From CAZJUP01 sp964549275 (GTDB lineage: Bacteria; Fidelibacterota; Marinisomatia; Marinisomatales; TCS55): DNA of 63,542 bases. The DNA lies in the NCBI GenBank assembly GCA_964549275.1, contig CAZJUP010000014.1, forward strand, positions 1-63,542, written 5' to 3'. Below the pieces are notes generated by a model. It had not been told where the DNA came from. It did no database searches and worked only from the letters and a program-made list of their open reading frames with translations. Below, piece by piece: positions 44,186-53,059 of the stretch (the stretch's first letter is position 1; every line of letters begins with the position of its first letter). Position numbers and translations under genes: made by a program.

Positions 44186-44731
44186 TTATTTTTCGTTATT
44201 ATCTGAAGATGGAATATTGTATTTGCGCAGTTCAAAAAGCACATCATCTGTGAGGTCAAACGCAGGATTGCCATAAAGCATGGCAACAGATCCATCTAAG
44301 ATAAAGTCAATGCCCTTTGCTGCTGCCACTTTATCCACAGCCCTTTTGACTTTCGACAAAATATCGAATTCCAATTGGGCTTGCCGGCGATAAAGTTCAC
44401 CTTCAGGGCCGACCATTGTAACTTGAAAATTTTGGATGTTTCTTTCTAATCCTACAATTTCCTGTTCTTTCTCTTTTCGCCATTCGGGACTGCTCATGAG
44501 CCGTTGGGTTTCAAATGATTGTTTTAAGCTGTCCAACTTTGCAACCATTTTACTGTACTCAAGGTTAACTTTTCTGTATTCTAACTGCAGTTGAGATTCA
44601 GCATCTTTAAATTCACTGTACTCAGTGCGAATTCGGTCAGATTGTACAAAACCGACAGTTATTTGTGCTGAAAGAAGTGTGGGCATAATTAATCCTGCCA
44701 CACCCAATGCCGTGATTACCTTTCGAATCAC
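44186..44731 (-). CDS. ompH: OmpH/Skp-family periplasmic chaperone
   Basis: Exported chaperone that escorts barrel proteins to BamA. I start at GTG 44731: a strong Shine-Dalgarno AAGGAGG stands 5 bases before it, giving 181 residues with a signal (VIRKVITALGVAGLIMP). The ATG at 44824 would add 31 residues overlapping bamA. The mature part is helical with a Glu-rich coiled coil (QLQLEYRKVNLEYSKMVAKL) typical of Skp. It lies between bamA and lpxD. Confidence 0.9.
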   Translation of the reverse strand: MIRKVITALGVAGLIMPTLLSAQITVGFVQSDRIRTEYSEFKDAESQLQLEYRKVNLEYSKMVAKLDSLKQSFETQRLMSSPEWRKEKEQEIVGLERNIQNFQVTMVGPEGELYRRQAQLEFDILSKVKRAVDKVAAAKGIDFILDGSVAMLYGNPAFDLTDDVLFELRKYNIPSSDNNEK

Positions 44732-44747
44732 ATTTACCTCCTTAGTT

Positions 44748-47150
44748 TTATTGTCCTTGTCCGAAGATGATGGTGTATTCCCAACCTTGGGGTTTCCCAT
44801 CTCCGGTGATATCGTCAAAACCATATCCCATGTCGAAACCTAACATTCCAATCATAGGCATAAAAAATCGAATCCCTACACCCAAGGATCGCTTAAGTTC
44901 AAGTGGGTTTCTTCTTCGAAACCCAAGAGGTTCCATAAGCCGAGTATCTTCCCAAACCGCTCCAGCTTCGGCAAAAAGCATACCATAGACTACAGGGTTT
45001 TCAGAAAATGGAAACCTGAATTCTGTAGTATACTTGAACATGGAATTCCCTCCAATGGATCTCCCACTTGAGGAGACGGGTCCAATAGATTGCTCAGGGT
45101 ATCCTCTTAGCATATTTCCATAGGGGATGCCATTTCCTCCCATGTAAAATTTTTCATCATATGGTATAAGTGTCAGTTCATTTTTGAAGGTAGTAAGAGG
45201 TTTAATCATCCCCATTTTCACTGAACTCATCAGTACAAATTTCCAGAATGTAGGCGTATACCACTCTAAATTCAAAACATGTTTATGAAAATCCTCGTTG
45301 CCCCCAAAAGGTCCTCCGGAGAGGGTTGCAGTCCACGTTGCTTTGGATCCACTTGTTGTGAACTCAGGCCTGTCGCGGCTATCCCTAGAAATTACCTGGG
45401 TGAGGCTGATACCGAGTGTATTGCTTATACCCCCCACATAATTATCCAGTTCTTCTTGAGAGCCCATGTAATCCCGACGCATAGCTTGAAAAACCCAGTA
45501 GCCTCGAAAATAATCATCCGGCCACTTCCAGCGGCGGCCCCACTCTACGGATCCTCCCCGGACAATCATATCCAAGGGTAAATAAAACTGGGTAGCTTGC
45601 CCCCTAAATTGGTAAAAAATAGAAAAACCCACTCGATTCGGAGTATCCCAAATCATTGGGTCGACAAACCTGAGGCTGAAAGAACGGTATTTTGCTGGTT
45701 CTGTACCATAGATGGAATATTGTGTGCCCACCTGAAAGCTGAGAGAGAAAATCTGTCCCAAACCCAAAAAATTATTAAACTCCACCGAACCTCCCCCAGT
45801 CATACCGTACACACCGGTAAATCCCACACTTGCACTGGCTTTATCAGAGGATTTCTCTTCCACAGTAATATCCAAGTCAATTTCATCATCATCTATAGGT
45901 ACAACATTGGGTTCAATATTCCCAAAATAATTTAAAATGAATAAATCTCTGGCACTGCGTTCAAGGAGCGTCCGATTAAAAATATCTCCCGGGAATACCC
46001 TTAATTCTCTTCGGATAACATTCTCCCGGGTTTTATCATTCCCATAGATATTGATATGGCGAATGGAGACTTGGTGGTTTTCTGTAATGGAAAAATGGAC
46101 ATCAAGAGAATCCTCTCCCACCGGGGTAAATCTCGGCTCTATCTGACTGTATATATAACCACGATCCATATACAATCGCTGAACACGTTGGTAAAGGGCT
46201 TCTTCGAATTCTTCGCGACTATATAAACTCCCGGCCTTTAGGTTTAAAGCATCTCGAAGAATATCTGTGTTGTAGAGAGAATTTCCCTCCCATGTAAACT
46301 GTCTGTATTTATATTTTGGGCCTTCTTTCAGGTTGAACTGAAGAACCATGCCCTTATTATCAGGAGTGTATAATATAGTATCCGAAACAATTTCAAAATC
46401 TCTATAGCCATTATCTTGGTAATAATTACGCAGATTTACTAAGTCTTCTTCAAATTTTTTCCGGTCAAAACCAGAACGCCAAAATAAATACCAGCGTTGT
46501 TGTTTTGTTTCTTTTAATCCTTTATTCCTCAATTTCCATGAAGAAATAGCATTATTTCCTTTAAAAATTATTTCACGGATTTTCACCTTTTTATTTTCTT
46601 TTATATGAAAAATTATATCTCTGGTTTTGGTTTCTTTTCCGGCAATTTTAACTGTGTTATCAGAAGGTTCAGTCAACTCTGCGGTGACTTCGGCCAGAAG
46701 ATACCCGTCTTCCGAATACATTTTTTTAATTTTTTTAATAGAATCTTTAATTAAATGCGGTTTAATACGCATCCCCCGCTGAAAAATCATTTCTTCTCGA
46801 AATTTTCTCTCTTTTAATTTTTTATTTCCTTTGAATTTTGCTTCTCCCAAGACCGCGTTTTCTTCTACCTTAATCAGGATTGAGATTCCTTCGGTCGTTT
46901 CTTGGGTTAAAGATATTTGAATATCGCTGAATACCCCTAAATCCCACAACCGCTTAACTGCTCGGGAAAAATCTTCTATGCTAACTTCATCCCCATTTTT
47001 CAGCCCGGAAGTATACTTCACCATATTTTCGCTGGTGAGGGTATTTCCCTCTACATCTACTTGAACAAGCTTAAAAAATTGTTGTTGGTCTTGCCCCCAA
47101 AGGAATAAGGGTAGAACCAGAAGAAGCAGGGATAAATTTAGGGTTTTCAT
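44748..47150 (-). CDS. bamA: Outer membrane protein assembly factor BamA
   Basis: Omp85 family barrel-insertase. Signal peptide (MKTLNLSLLLLVLPLFLWGQ), several POTRA domains (VDVEGNTLTSENM, KGNKKLKERKF, KGNNAISSWKL, EGNSLYNTDIL, YGNDKTRENV) and a C-terminal 16-strand barrel from about residue 440. 800 residues. GMLRGYPE(Q) near 645 is close to the conserved RGY loop of the family. It overlaps uppS by four bases; ompH follows. Confidence 0.96.
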   Translation of the reverse strand: MKTLNLSLLLLVLPLFLWGQDQQQFFKLVQVDVEGNTLTSENMVKYTSGLKNGDEVSIEDFSRAVKRLWDLGVFSDIQISLTQETTEGISILIKVEENAVLGEAKFKGNKKLKERKFREEMIFQRGMRIKPHLIKDSIKKIKKMYSEDGYLLAEVTAELTEPSDNTVKIAGKETKTRDIIFHIKENKKVKIREIIFKGNNAISSWKLRNKGLKETKQQRWYLFWRSGFDRKKFEEDLVNLRNYYQDNGYRDFEIVSDTILYTPDNKGMVLQFNLKEGPKYKYRQFTWEGNSLYNTDILRDALNLKAGSLYSREEFEEALYQRVQRLYMDRGYIYSQIEPRFTPVGEDSLDVHFSITENHQVSIRHINIYGNDKTRENVIRRELRVFPGDIFNRTLLERSARDLFILNYFGNIEPNVVPIDDDEIDLDITVEEKSSDKASASVGFTGVYGMTGGGSVEFNNFLGLGQIFSLSFQVGTQYSIYGTEPAKYRSFSLRFVDPMIWDTPNRVGFSIFYQFRGQATQFYLPLDMIVRGGSVEWGRRWKWPDDYFRGYWVFQAMRRDYMGSQEELDNYVGGISNTLGISLTQVISRDSRDRPEFTTSGSKATWTATLSGGPFGGNEDFHKHVLNLEWYTPTFWKFVLMSSVKMGMIKPLTTFKNELTLIPYDEKFYMGGNGIPYGNMLRGYPEQSIGPVSSSGRSIGGNSMFKYTTEFRFPFSENPVVYGMLFAEAGAVWEDTRLMEPLGFRRRNPLELKRSLGVGIRFFMPMIGMLGFDMGYGFDDITGDGKPQGWEYTIIFGQGQ

Positions 47151-47902
47151 GGTGTTAGCTGTTCACTTGTCTTGCCGTACCGTCTTTCGCGCATTTGATA
47201 GGCTTCTACGGCATCAATTAGTTGTTGTTCCCGAAATTCGGGCCAGAATGTATCAGTAATAAAAAATTCAGTATAAGCACACTGCCACAACAGAAAATTA
47301 CTCAGCCGCATTTCTCCTCCCGTACGAATCAGCAAATCTGGGTCCGGCGATCCGGCAGTTAGCAAAGTGTTTGACATTAAATTTTCATTAATGTCTTCAA
47401 CGGTCAATTCTCCGTTGCAAATTTTTTGTGAAATTTGACAGACGGCTGATAAAATTTCTTGGCGGCTTCCATAACTTAAAGCCAGTATCAAATTAAGACC
47501 GGTATTCTCTTTGGTCAGTTCGATGCCGTCTTCAATCCCTTGCCGGGCCTCTTCGGGTAAATCGTACAAATTACCAATTGTCGTCAGCCGAACATTGTTT
47601 TTGTCTAAATTTTTAATTTCATTTCCTATTGTTATGAGAAGCAACCTCATGATGGCAGAAACTTCGTTTCTCGGTCTTGACCAATTTTCACTTGAAAATG
47701 TGTAAAGCGTTAAATGCTGGATACCTATTTCTCCGCAAACCCGTGTAATTTCCCGAACAGAGTTGATTCCCTCCCTGTGCCCCGCAACTCGAGGCAGATT
47801 CCGCGATTTGGCCCAGCGACCGTTTCCATCCATAATGATGGCAATGTGCTTTGGAAGGTTTCCCTGTTTGAGTATAGATTTTCTATTCGTTGAATGTGGC
47901 AT
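47147..47902 (-). CDS. uppS: Isoprenyl (undecaprenyl) diphosphate synthase
   Basis: Cis-prenyltransferase making the lipid carrier for peptidoglycan and O-antigen. 251 residues. IAIIMDGNGRWAKSR near 21-35 contains the catalytic Asp; HREGINSVR, LYTFSSENW and DLLIRTGGEMRLSNF match. It is the first gene of the bamA/lpx operon; cdsA, which usually follows, is absent here. Confidence 0.96.
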   Translation of the reverse strand: MPHSTNRKSILKQGNLPKHIAIIMDGNGRWAKSRNLPRVAGHREGINSVREITRVCGEIGIQHLTLYTFSSENWSRPRNEVSAIMRLLLITIGNEIKNLDKNNVRLTTIGNLYDLPEEARQGIEDGIELTKENTGLNLILALSYGSRQEILSAVCQISQKICNGELTVEDINENLMSNTLLTAGSPDPDLLIRTGGEMRLSNFLLWQCAYTEFFITDTFWPEFREQQLIDAVEAYQMRERRYGKTSEQLTP

Positions 47903-48036
47903 TCAAATCATCGGACAAGATACTATAAAATGCGGGCGAAGTTAATCTTTCAGACGGGCCTAATCAATGAATAATCAATAAACCCGAGATTAAACGTCAA
48001 AAAGAAAATAACTTAACTCTTAAACCATGAACCGCT

Positions 48037-48543
48037 CTACTCTATACGGTAAACATAACTATACATCGTATCGTAATGTGGAGGTTCCGTATCTGTTACT
48101 TTCTCTTCCTTAATAAAGTAATTGTCACCGGAAAGGTCATTTTTAGAATATGTTATTGAATCATTTAGAATGAACTCCAACGTGTCAAAAAGGGAAAGAA
48201 ACTCAGGGAACGATAGATGGCGGTCCATAAAATATTCATAATCATAAATACGCATTAAAAATGAATCACTCTGGGCTATGCTTCTTGAGTTAAATTCTTC
48301 TAAACCCCAATCCATATACTCAGACCAACCTGTTGAATCTTTTCCCGTAAATACCTTCAAAACATTTTCATTTTGGTTCAGTTTAAAATTAATCGTTACC
48401 GTTTTATCTGTATTATTTTCAAATACTATCTCTTGAGTATGGGAGACAATGGGGCTGGAAACATTATCATCACAGGATTGCATTAAAAATATTAACCCCA
48501 CCAATATAATTGTTTTAAGATTCAACTTTTTATGGCTGAACAT
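48037..48543 (-). CDS. Small lipoprotein, unknown
   Basis: A 168-residue protein: N-terminal basic and hydrophobic region with lipobox LMQSC at Cys24, so it is a lipid-anchored envelope protein. Mature sequence has a beta-rich part (EIVFENNTDKTVTINFKLN), then acidic, Asn/Asp-rich residues; no family recognised. It lies 134 bases from uppS on the same strand, 95 bases after the Zn-ribbon gene. Confidence 0.72.
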   Translation of the reverse strand: MFSHKKLNLKTIILVGLIFLMQSCDDNVSSPIVSHTQEIVFENNTDKTVTINFKLNQNENVLKVFTGKDSTGWSEYMDWGLEEFNSRSIAQSDSFLMRIYDYEYFMDRHLSFPEFLSLFDTLEFILNDSITYSKNDLSGDNYFIKEEKVTDTEPPHYDTMYSYVYRIE

Positions 48544-48638
48544 ATTCCAATCCTACAGTAATATTAAGAAATTCTCCATAATCGATAATTAATATCTTTA
48601 ATTTATTACATAAAATATTTGTATATAGATATCTTCTT

Positions 48639-49028
48639 TTATGGTGATTCATACAGCTCAGCAATATGATGGTCAAAGGGCTCTATTTCTTCCGGGGCAG
48701 TTACATCTTTAAACTCTGATTTGCATTTATAACATTCAACTGAATCTTTAATCCTCCGGTAAAGGAGGTAGTCCACTAAAGAAAGGATAAGTAAACTGAT
48801 ACCGTAGGTCCAGGGCACAAGTATGGCACCGATCAAAATAATCATGCAGCCTACAGCTTGGTTAAAATCTTTTTTGCGATATAAATGTTTACAACCGCAG
48901 GCAGGACATTTAGAAAAATCAATCCTTTCGTTCAAATGATTCGGGTCGGCACAGGATGTACATTGAATAGGGGAGTTTAACTCTTTTACTTCTCCACATA
49001 TTTCACAATCGATCCGGGGGGAGGTCAC
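48639..49028 (-). CDS. Zinc-ribbon membrane protein, unknown
   Basis: A 129-residue protein with CxxC pairs in the N-terminal half (CEICGE, CTSCAD, CPACGC) and another (CYKC) after one or two membrane helices (about 55-90). Starts with GTG 49028, overlapping the previous stop by four bases. Cys-rich ribbons may bind zinc; partner or function unknown. Confidence 0.7.
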   Translation of the reverse strand: MTSPRIDCEICGEVKELNSPIQCTSCADPNHLNERIDFSKCPACGCKHLYRKKDFNQAVGCMIILIGAILVPWTYGISLLILSLVDYLLYRRIKDSVECYKCKSEFKDVTAPEEIEPFDHHIAELYESP

Positions 49029-49816
49029 AATGGAATTCCATATTGAAAGAAATAATATTTAAACAACAAGTCTCCAAACAAAATAGAAACGGAAGAAACA
49101 TATAGCAAGCCTGTGGCGCTTTGTGTAGCGTGAAGTTTTAATGTTCTCCACACAAACATATTTAAAAGGAAAGGAACAACAAGCCCCAGGAAAAGAGCCA
49201 CATTTAATAAGAACCCATTAAAGCTCCCTAAGAAAGATAAAAGATTTTGTTCAATTCCATAACCATCAACAAAAGAAGTTGTTGATAGAATGAAAATAAT
49301 CCAGAAAATCCGCAGCCATAGCAGTCCCCAAAATGCTCCGGTAGCTTTTTTAAGCAATTGAATAGGTAATTGCACAACATTTAAATACCAGTGTCCTAAT
49401 ATCATGGCAAAAAATATGGCAGCCAGCAATGCATGGCTAAGCCCTACTGAAAACCATACTTTAGCCAGAGGTTGTATGTCTGATAATAGGGGCAATATGC
49501 GGTATAAAACGAGAAGTCCGAATGCAGTTATGAAAGATAAAATTAAGTTGCTGATTTTATTAGAACGCCAATATAGTGCCGTTAATCCTAACACCAGCCC
49601 TTCCCAGACATAAACATAAATAAGGGGCATGAGAGGGGGATTTTGCAGGTGAAAAAACATAACACCTAAACTACCGACTACAGCAACTTTTCCCAGGTTA
49701 AACCGGTAAAAACCACCGTCAATTAGTCTACGAGGTGCAATCCATAAAAAAGCAGGATAAAGGATGGCATATCCCAGAAAGATAAGCACAACAATTTCTG
49801 AAATATGAGAAAACAT
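49025..49816 (-). CDS. Polytopic membrane protein, unknown
   Basis: A 263-residue protein with about seven to eight hydrophobic helices and few charged residues, so an inner-membrane protein. No family recognised. It is transcribed with the Zn-ribbon protein (GTGA overlap) and is downstream of mrp across 35 bases. Helices include LLVLYRILPLLSDI and HALLAAIFFAMIL blocks. Confidence 0.68.
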   Translation of the reverse strand: MFSHISEIVVLIFLGYAILYPAFLWIAPRRLIDGGFYRFNLGKVAVVGSLGVMFFHLQNPPLMPLIYVYVWEGLVLGLTALYWRSNKISNLILSFITAFGLLVLYRILPLLSDIQPLAKVWFSVGLSHALLAAIFFAMILGHWYLNVVQLPIQLLKKATGAFWGLLWLRIFWIIFILSTTSFVDGYGIEQNLLSFLGSFNGFLLNVALFLGLVVPFLLNMFVWRTLKLHATQSATGLLYVSSVSILFGDLLFKYYFFQYGIPL

Positions 49817-49851
49817 GTAACTACCGAATTCAGGGGTTCAGAAGAACCAGT

Positions 49852-50976
49852 TTATGGGGTGACAAGTCCTCGAACCTTTTCTCCAATTTCTCTATACATA
49901 TCTGATATTGTTGACTTAGAATCACTCAATAAAATAGGTTTTCCAGAGTCGGTGGCCTTCATGATTTCAGGTGCAATGGGGATTTCTCCCAACAATGGAA
50001 CTTCAAGTCTCTTACTTTCACTTTTTCCTCCACCTCGCTTAAACAAATCCAGTGTCATATTAAAACTGCCATCAGAATTAACGGCAATAGGATTTCCTAA
50101 AATATTCAGCAAGATATTTTCATCGCCAGATTTAATATTTCCGTGGATCTGTAAGCCAGACATATTTTCAATGACCCCGAGAACGGGTGTGTGAACTTTT
50201 CTAAACATATCTGCTCCCTTTTTAACATCAGCCAAAGCAATATCTTGCGGCGTGGTAATAATTAGAGCGCCATCCATTTTTAGTTTTTGCGTGAGTGTGA
50301 GTTGAACATCCCCTGTTCCGGGGGGAAGATCTAAAATTAAAAAATCTAATTCGCCCCACTCTACATCGTTAAAAAATTGTTCTGTCATTCGCGCGACAAG
50401 AGGGCCTCGCCATATAACCGGTGTGTTATTTCCGCTGATAAACCCAAAGCTCATTACTTTGATACCATAATGGTCTATTGGAACCAGTTTTTTATCTTGT
50501 GTGAGTTGCGGCTGTTTGTTTATTCCGAAAATTATAGGTAAGGAGGGACCATATATATCGAGATCCAATAATCCAACACGAAGATTCTGTTCACTCAAGG
50601 CCAACGCAAGATTGGCGGCAATGGTTGATTTTCCCACTCCTCCCTTTCCACTTGCCACAGCAATAATATGTTTAATGTTCTTTATGGTAGCTGCAGGTTC
50701 GGGAGCAGTCTGTTGGCTGGGTTGTGGCGGGGGATGTGCATCCTCAGTAAACACTACGGAGACAGATGTAAACGCTCCCGTTGTTTTCAGAGCAGATTCC
50801 ACGTCTTCTTTAACTTTTATTTTTTTATCTTCATTTTGAGTTGTGATTTTTAGTGAAACAGTAACGGTAGAATTATCCACGGTTATCTTATGGACCATAC
50901 CGAAGGAAACAATGTCTCTGCTGAACCCGGGGTAGGATACAGCTTTCAGCAATTCAAGAACTTGGTCTTTATTCAT
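49852..50976 (-). CDS. mrp: Mrp/ApbC-type P-loop Fe-S assembly ATPase without cysteines
   Basis: 374-residue NBP35/ApbC-family ATPase with an N-terminal MIP18/DUF59 domain (residues 1-80) and a proline-rich linker, then the deviant Walker A SGKGGVGKST at 109-118. LDLDIYGPSLP follows. The C-terminal CPxC motif that binds the cluster in NBP35/ApbC is missing, and the whole protein has no Cys; an insert of about 30 residues lies there instead. I know other FCB Mrp proteins without the motif. It sits after a ferredoxin with a terminator between. Confidence 0.9.
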   Translation of the reverse strand: MNKDQVLELLKAVSYPGFSRDIVSFGMVHKITVDNSTVTVSLKITTQNEDKKIKVKEDVESALKTTGAFTSVSVVFTEDAHPPPQPSQQTAPEPAATIKNIKHIIAVASGKGGVGKSTIAANLALALSEQNLRVGLLDLDIYGPSLPIIFGINKQPQLTQDKKLVPIDHYGIKVMSFGFISGNNTPVIWRGPLVARMTEQFFNDVEWGELDFLILDLPPGTGDVQLTLTQKLKMDGALIITTPQDIALADVKKGADMFRKVHTPVLGVIENMSGLQIHGNIKSGDENILLNILGNPIAVNSDGSFNMTLDLFKRGGGKSESKRLEVPLLGEIPIAPEIMKATDSGKPILLSDSKSTISDMYREIGEKVRGLVTP

Positions 50977-50990
50977 ATAATTATCCTGGC

Positions 50991-51023
50991 AAAAAAAACG
51001 GCCGTTGAATCAACAGCCGTTTT
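50991..51023 (-). terminator. Rho-independent terminator of the ferredoxin gene
   Basis: AAAACGGC (50995-51002) pairs with GCCGTTTT (51016-51023) around an inner GTTG/CAAC stem with one C/A mismatch. On the minus strand it ends in a run of T (from the A-tract at 50991-50998). It lies 22 bases past the ferredoxin stop and 15 bases before the mrp start. Confidence 0.85.
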
Positions 51024-51044
51024 CATTATGTATTCAGAAAAAAA

Positions 51045-51338
51045 TCAGCCGTTGTATTCTCGGCCGAAATAATCATAATTGATTTTAATGTATTTGTTCC
51101 ATTCTTCCGGAACTTCACTTTCCTCAAAAATAGCTTCTACTGGACATTCGGGTTCACAAGCACCACAGTCAATGCATTCTTCTGGGTCAATATAAAGTAG
51201 TTTTCCATCCAAATTGTTTTCATCATAACCGGCTTCATCCCATTCATCTTTAGTGGGATGGATGCAGTCTACAGGGCAGACTTCAACGCAGGCCGTATCA
51301 CAAGTTCCAACACAAGGTTCAGCAATAATGTATGCCAT
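51045..51338 (-). CDS. fdxA: Ferredoxin, two-cluster FdxA type
   Basis: 97-residue ferredoxin. Cys at 9, 13, 17, 21, 25 in the first half (CVGTCDTACVEVCPVDC) and 55, 58, 61, 65 in the second (CIDCGACEPECP), a 7Fe/8Fe arrangement; the C-terminus has the family SEVPEEW. AGGAG stands before the ATG. It is divergent from the MFS gene. Carries electrons for ferredoxin-linked enzymes such as KorABCD. Confidence 0.93.
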   Translation of the reverse strand: MAYIIAEPCVGTCDTACVEVCPVDCIHPTKDEWDEAGYDENNLDGKLLYIDPEECIDCGACEPECPVEAIFEESEVPEEWNKYIKINYDYFGREYNG

Positions 51339-51453
51339 CAGTTTCTCCTGAAAATTTTTAGTTCAATCACTTCTGTAGAAGTTAAAGCTGTTTTTTATTA
51401 AGGTAAAAAGGCTTTTGGTTCCTAATTTGTAAAACAAAATTAAAATTTTTTGG

Positions 51454-52653
51454 ATGAATCTTAGTATAAATCGCGATATCGGTATTCTCTGGCTTGCACA
51501 GTTGGTTTCTGGCATGGGAGATGCCATTTATCAAATTGCTCTTATGTGGCTCGTGCTCGATTTAACCGGATCAACAACCATCACAGGGCTGGTGGCCATG
51601 AGCGCTTATCTTCCGGCAATGTTGTTTGGGTTGTATGCTGGTGTCCTTTCCGATCGTCACAATCGAATGGGGTTGATGATTTTATCAAATGCAAGTCAGG
51701 CCCTTACTGTAGGGATGGTTCCCATCTTAATATTTTGGGGGGTTCAGGATGCAAGGATTATTGGTGGATTAGCTTTTTTAAGGGCAAGTTTTGGCACATT
51801 ATTCCCACCTGCTTTTAATTCATATATTCCAACAATTGTACCAAAAGAAAATTTAGTTCGTGTTAATTCTGTACTTACAACCTCAGGACAAATGGCTTAC
51901 TTTTTTGGACCGGCATTTGCAGGTATTCTGTTGGGGTTGATCCATCTTAACTATTTATTTGTTTTCGATGCTGTTTCTTTCCTTATTGGAATTGCATTAT
52001 TACTCTTTGTGTCTAAATCGCCAATAACTTCTAAGAAAGAAGAATTATCCCATCCATGGGTGGAATTAAAAAGCGGCTTAAAATATGTGTTTACACACTC
52101 CTCGCTTGGAATTCTTATTACTCTGACCACGGTGAATAATTTATTTATTATGGGACCGGCCATTGTTGGGACACCCATACTGGTTAAGCAGGCTTTAGGG
52201 GGGTCTGCAACAGAGTATGCCTTTATTGAAGCGGGGTTGGCTTTAGGGATGCTCATGGGTTCCGTTCTTGTTTTCAGATTTGGAGCCCGATTCAAGAATG
52301 GATGGATGCTCTCGTTTGGAATGGTTATTGATGGCCTCACCTACAGCATATTTTATTTTGCAGATTCAGTTTTGATGGTTTTTGTTCTTATAATAATCCA
52401 TGGGATAGGTATTCCTATGATTACGGTCCCTCGAACGGCGATTATTCAGCATACATCGCCAAACAAATATCACGGTCGATTATTTTCTATGGTTCACCTT
52501 GCTGTGGTTGGAATGACGGCATTATCTTCGGCATTGGTAGGTATTATGGCCAACTGGGTTGAGATTCGATTTATCTTTTTAATCATTGGGGTCTCTGCCG
52601 CTATATGTGGATTAATTGGGTTTTTATCTTCGAGAATCCAGAGGTTGGAATAA
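51454..52653 (+). CDS. Major facilitator superfamily transporter
   Basis: 399-residue MFS protein with about 12 hydrophobic helices. The A-motif-like loop is AGVLSDRHNRMG near residue 62, typical of MFS-3 (EntS-like) efflux pumps. Substrate unknown. No regulator adjacent. It ends 68 bases before the ferredoxin-type gene at 52722. Confidence 0.88.
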   Translation: MNLSINRDIGILWLAQLVSGMGDAIYQIALMWLVLDLTGSTTITGLVAMSAYLPAMLFGLYAGVLSDRHNRMGLMILSNASQALTVGMVPILIFWGVQDARIIGGLAFLRASFGTLFPPAFNSYIPTIVPKENLVRVNSVLTTSGQMAYFFGPAFAGILLGLIHLNYLFVFDAVSFLIGIALLLFVSKSPITSKKEELSHPWVELKSGLKYVFTHSSLGILITLTTVNNLFIMGPAIVGTPILVKQALGGSATEYAFIEAGLALGMLMGSVLVFRFGARFKNGWMLSFGMVIDGLTYSIFYFADSVLMVFVLIIIHGIGIPMITVPRTAIIQHTSPNKYHGRLFSMVHLAVVGMTALSSALVGIMANWVEIRFIFLIIGVSAAICGLIGFLSSRIQRLE

Positions 52654-52721
52654 ACTGTTCGATTCCGTTTTGAGAAAGATCTAAAATCCTTTTAATTTCC
52701 ACCCTCAATTGGATTCAACAA

Positions 52722-53057
52722 ATGGCAAACACGTTTACATACAATCATTATAAATCAATTCCAGAAGCGACAGAGAAGGTTAATTTCAAAAAAAAGAAGC
52801 CTAAACTTATTGCTGTGGTGGATGAAGATAATTGCACCGGATGCCAAGTTTGTGTCCCCTTTTGTCCTGTGGATTGTATTGAGCCGGTTCCGGCAGAAAA
52901 ATATGGAATTCCCATTGCCCCCGTTCAGGTTCGCCATGATGAATGTATTGGTTGCCAAGTATGCTCAAGAGTGTGCACGAAACTGACATGGGATGCCATT
53001 CGAATGATTAATACCGAGGAATTTGAAAATATTTACGATGTAACTGTTTCCGGCTGA
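52722..53057 (+). CDS. 2x[4Fe-4S] ferredoxin-like protein
   Basis: 111-residue protein with two four-Cys clusters, Cys38/41/44/48 and Cys75/78/81/85, a spare Cys52 near the first, and a 37-residue Lys-rich N-terminal leader. It resembles a bacterial ferredoxin or an electron-transfer subunit. The FGGY kinase gene starts two bases after the stop, an unusual partner; whether they are functionally linked is unclear. Confidence 0.88.
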   Translation: MANTFTYNHYKSIPEATEKVNFKKKKPKLIAVVDEDNCTGCQVCVPFCPVDCIEPVPAEKYGIPIAPVQVRHDECIGCQVCSRVCTKLTWDAIRMINTEEFENIYDVTVSG

Positions 53058-53059
53058 AA

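Noticed and set aside
44732..44824. Longer OmpH reading from ATG 44824.
   Set aside because: It overlaps bamA and places the signal peptide internally; GTG 44731 has the strong ribosome-binding site.
47903..48036. A sigma-70-like promoter for the uppS operon (TATAGT on the minus strand).
   Set aside because: No -35 at an acceptable spacing; kept unassigned.
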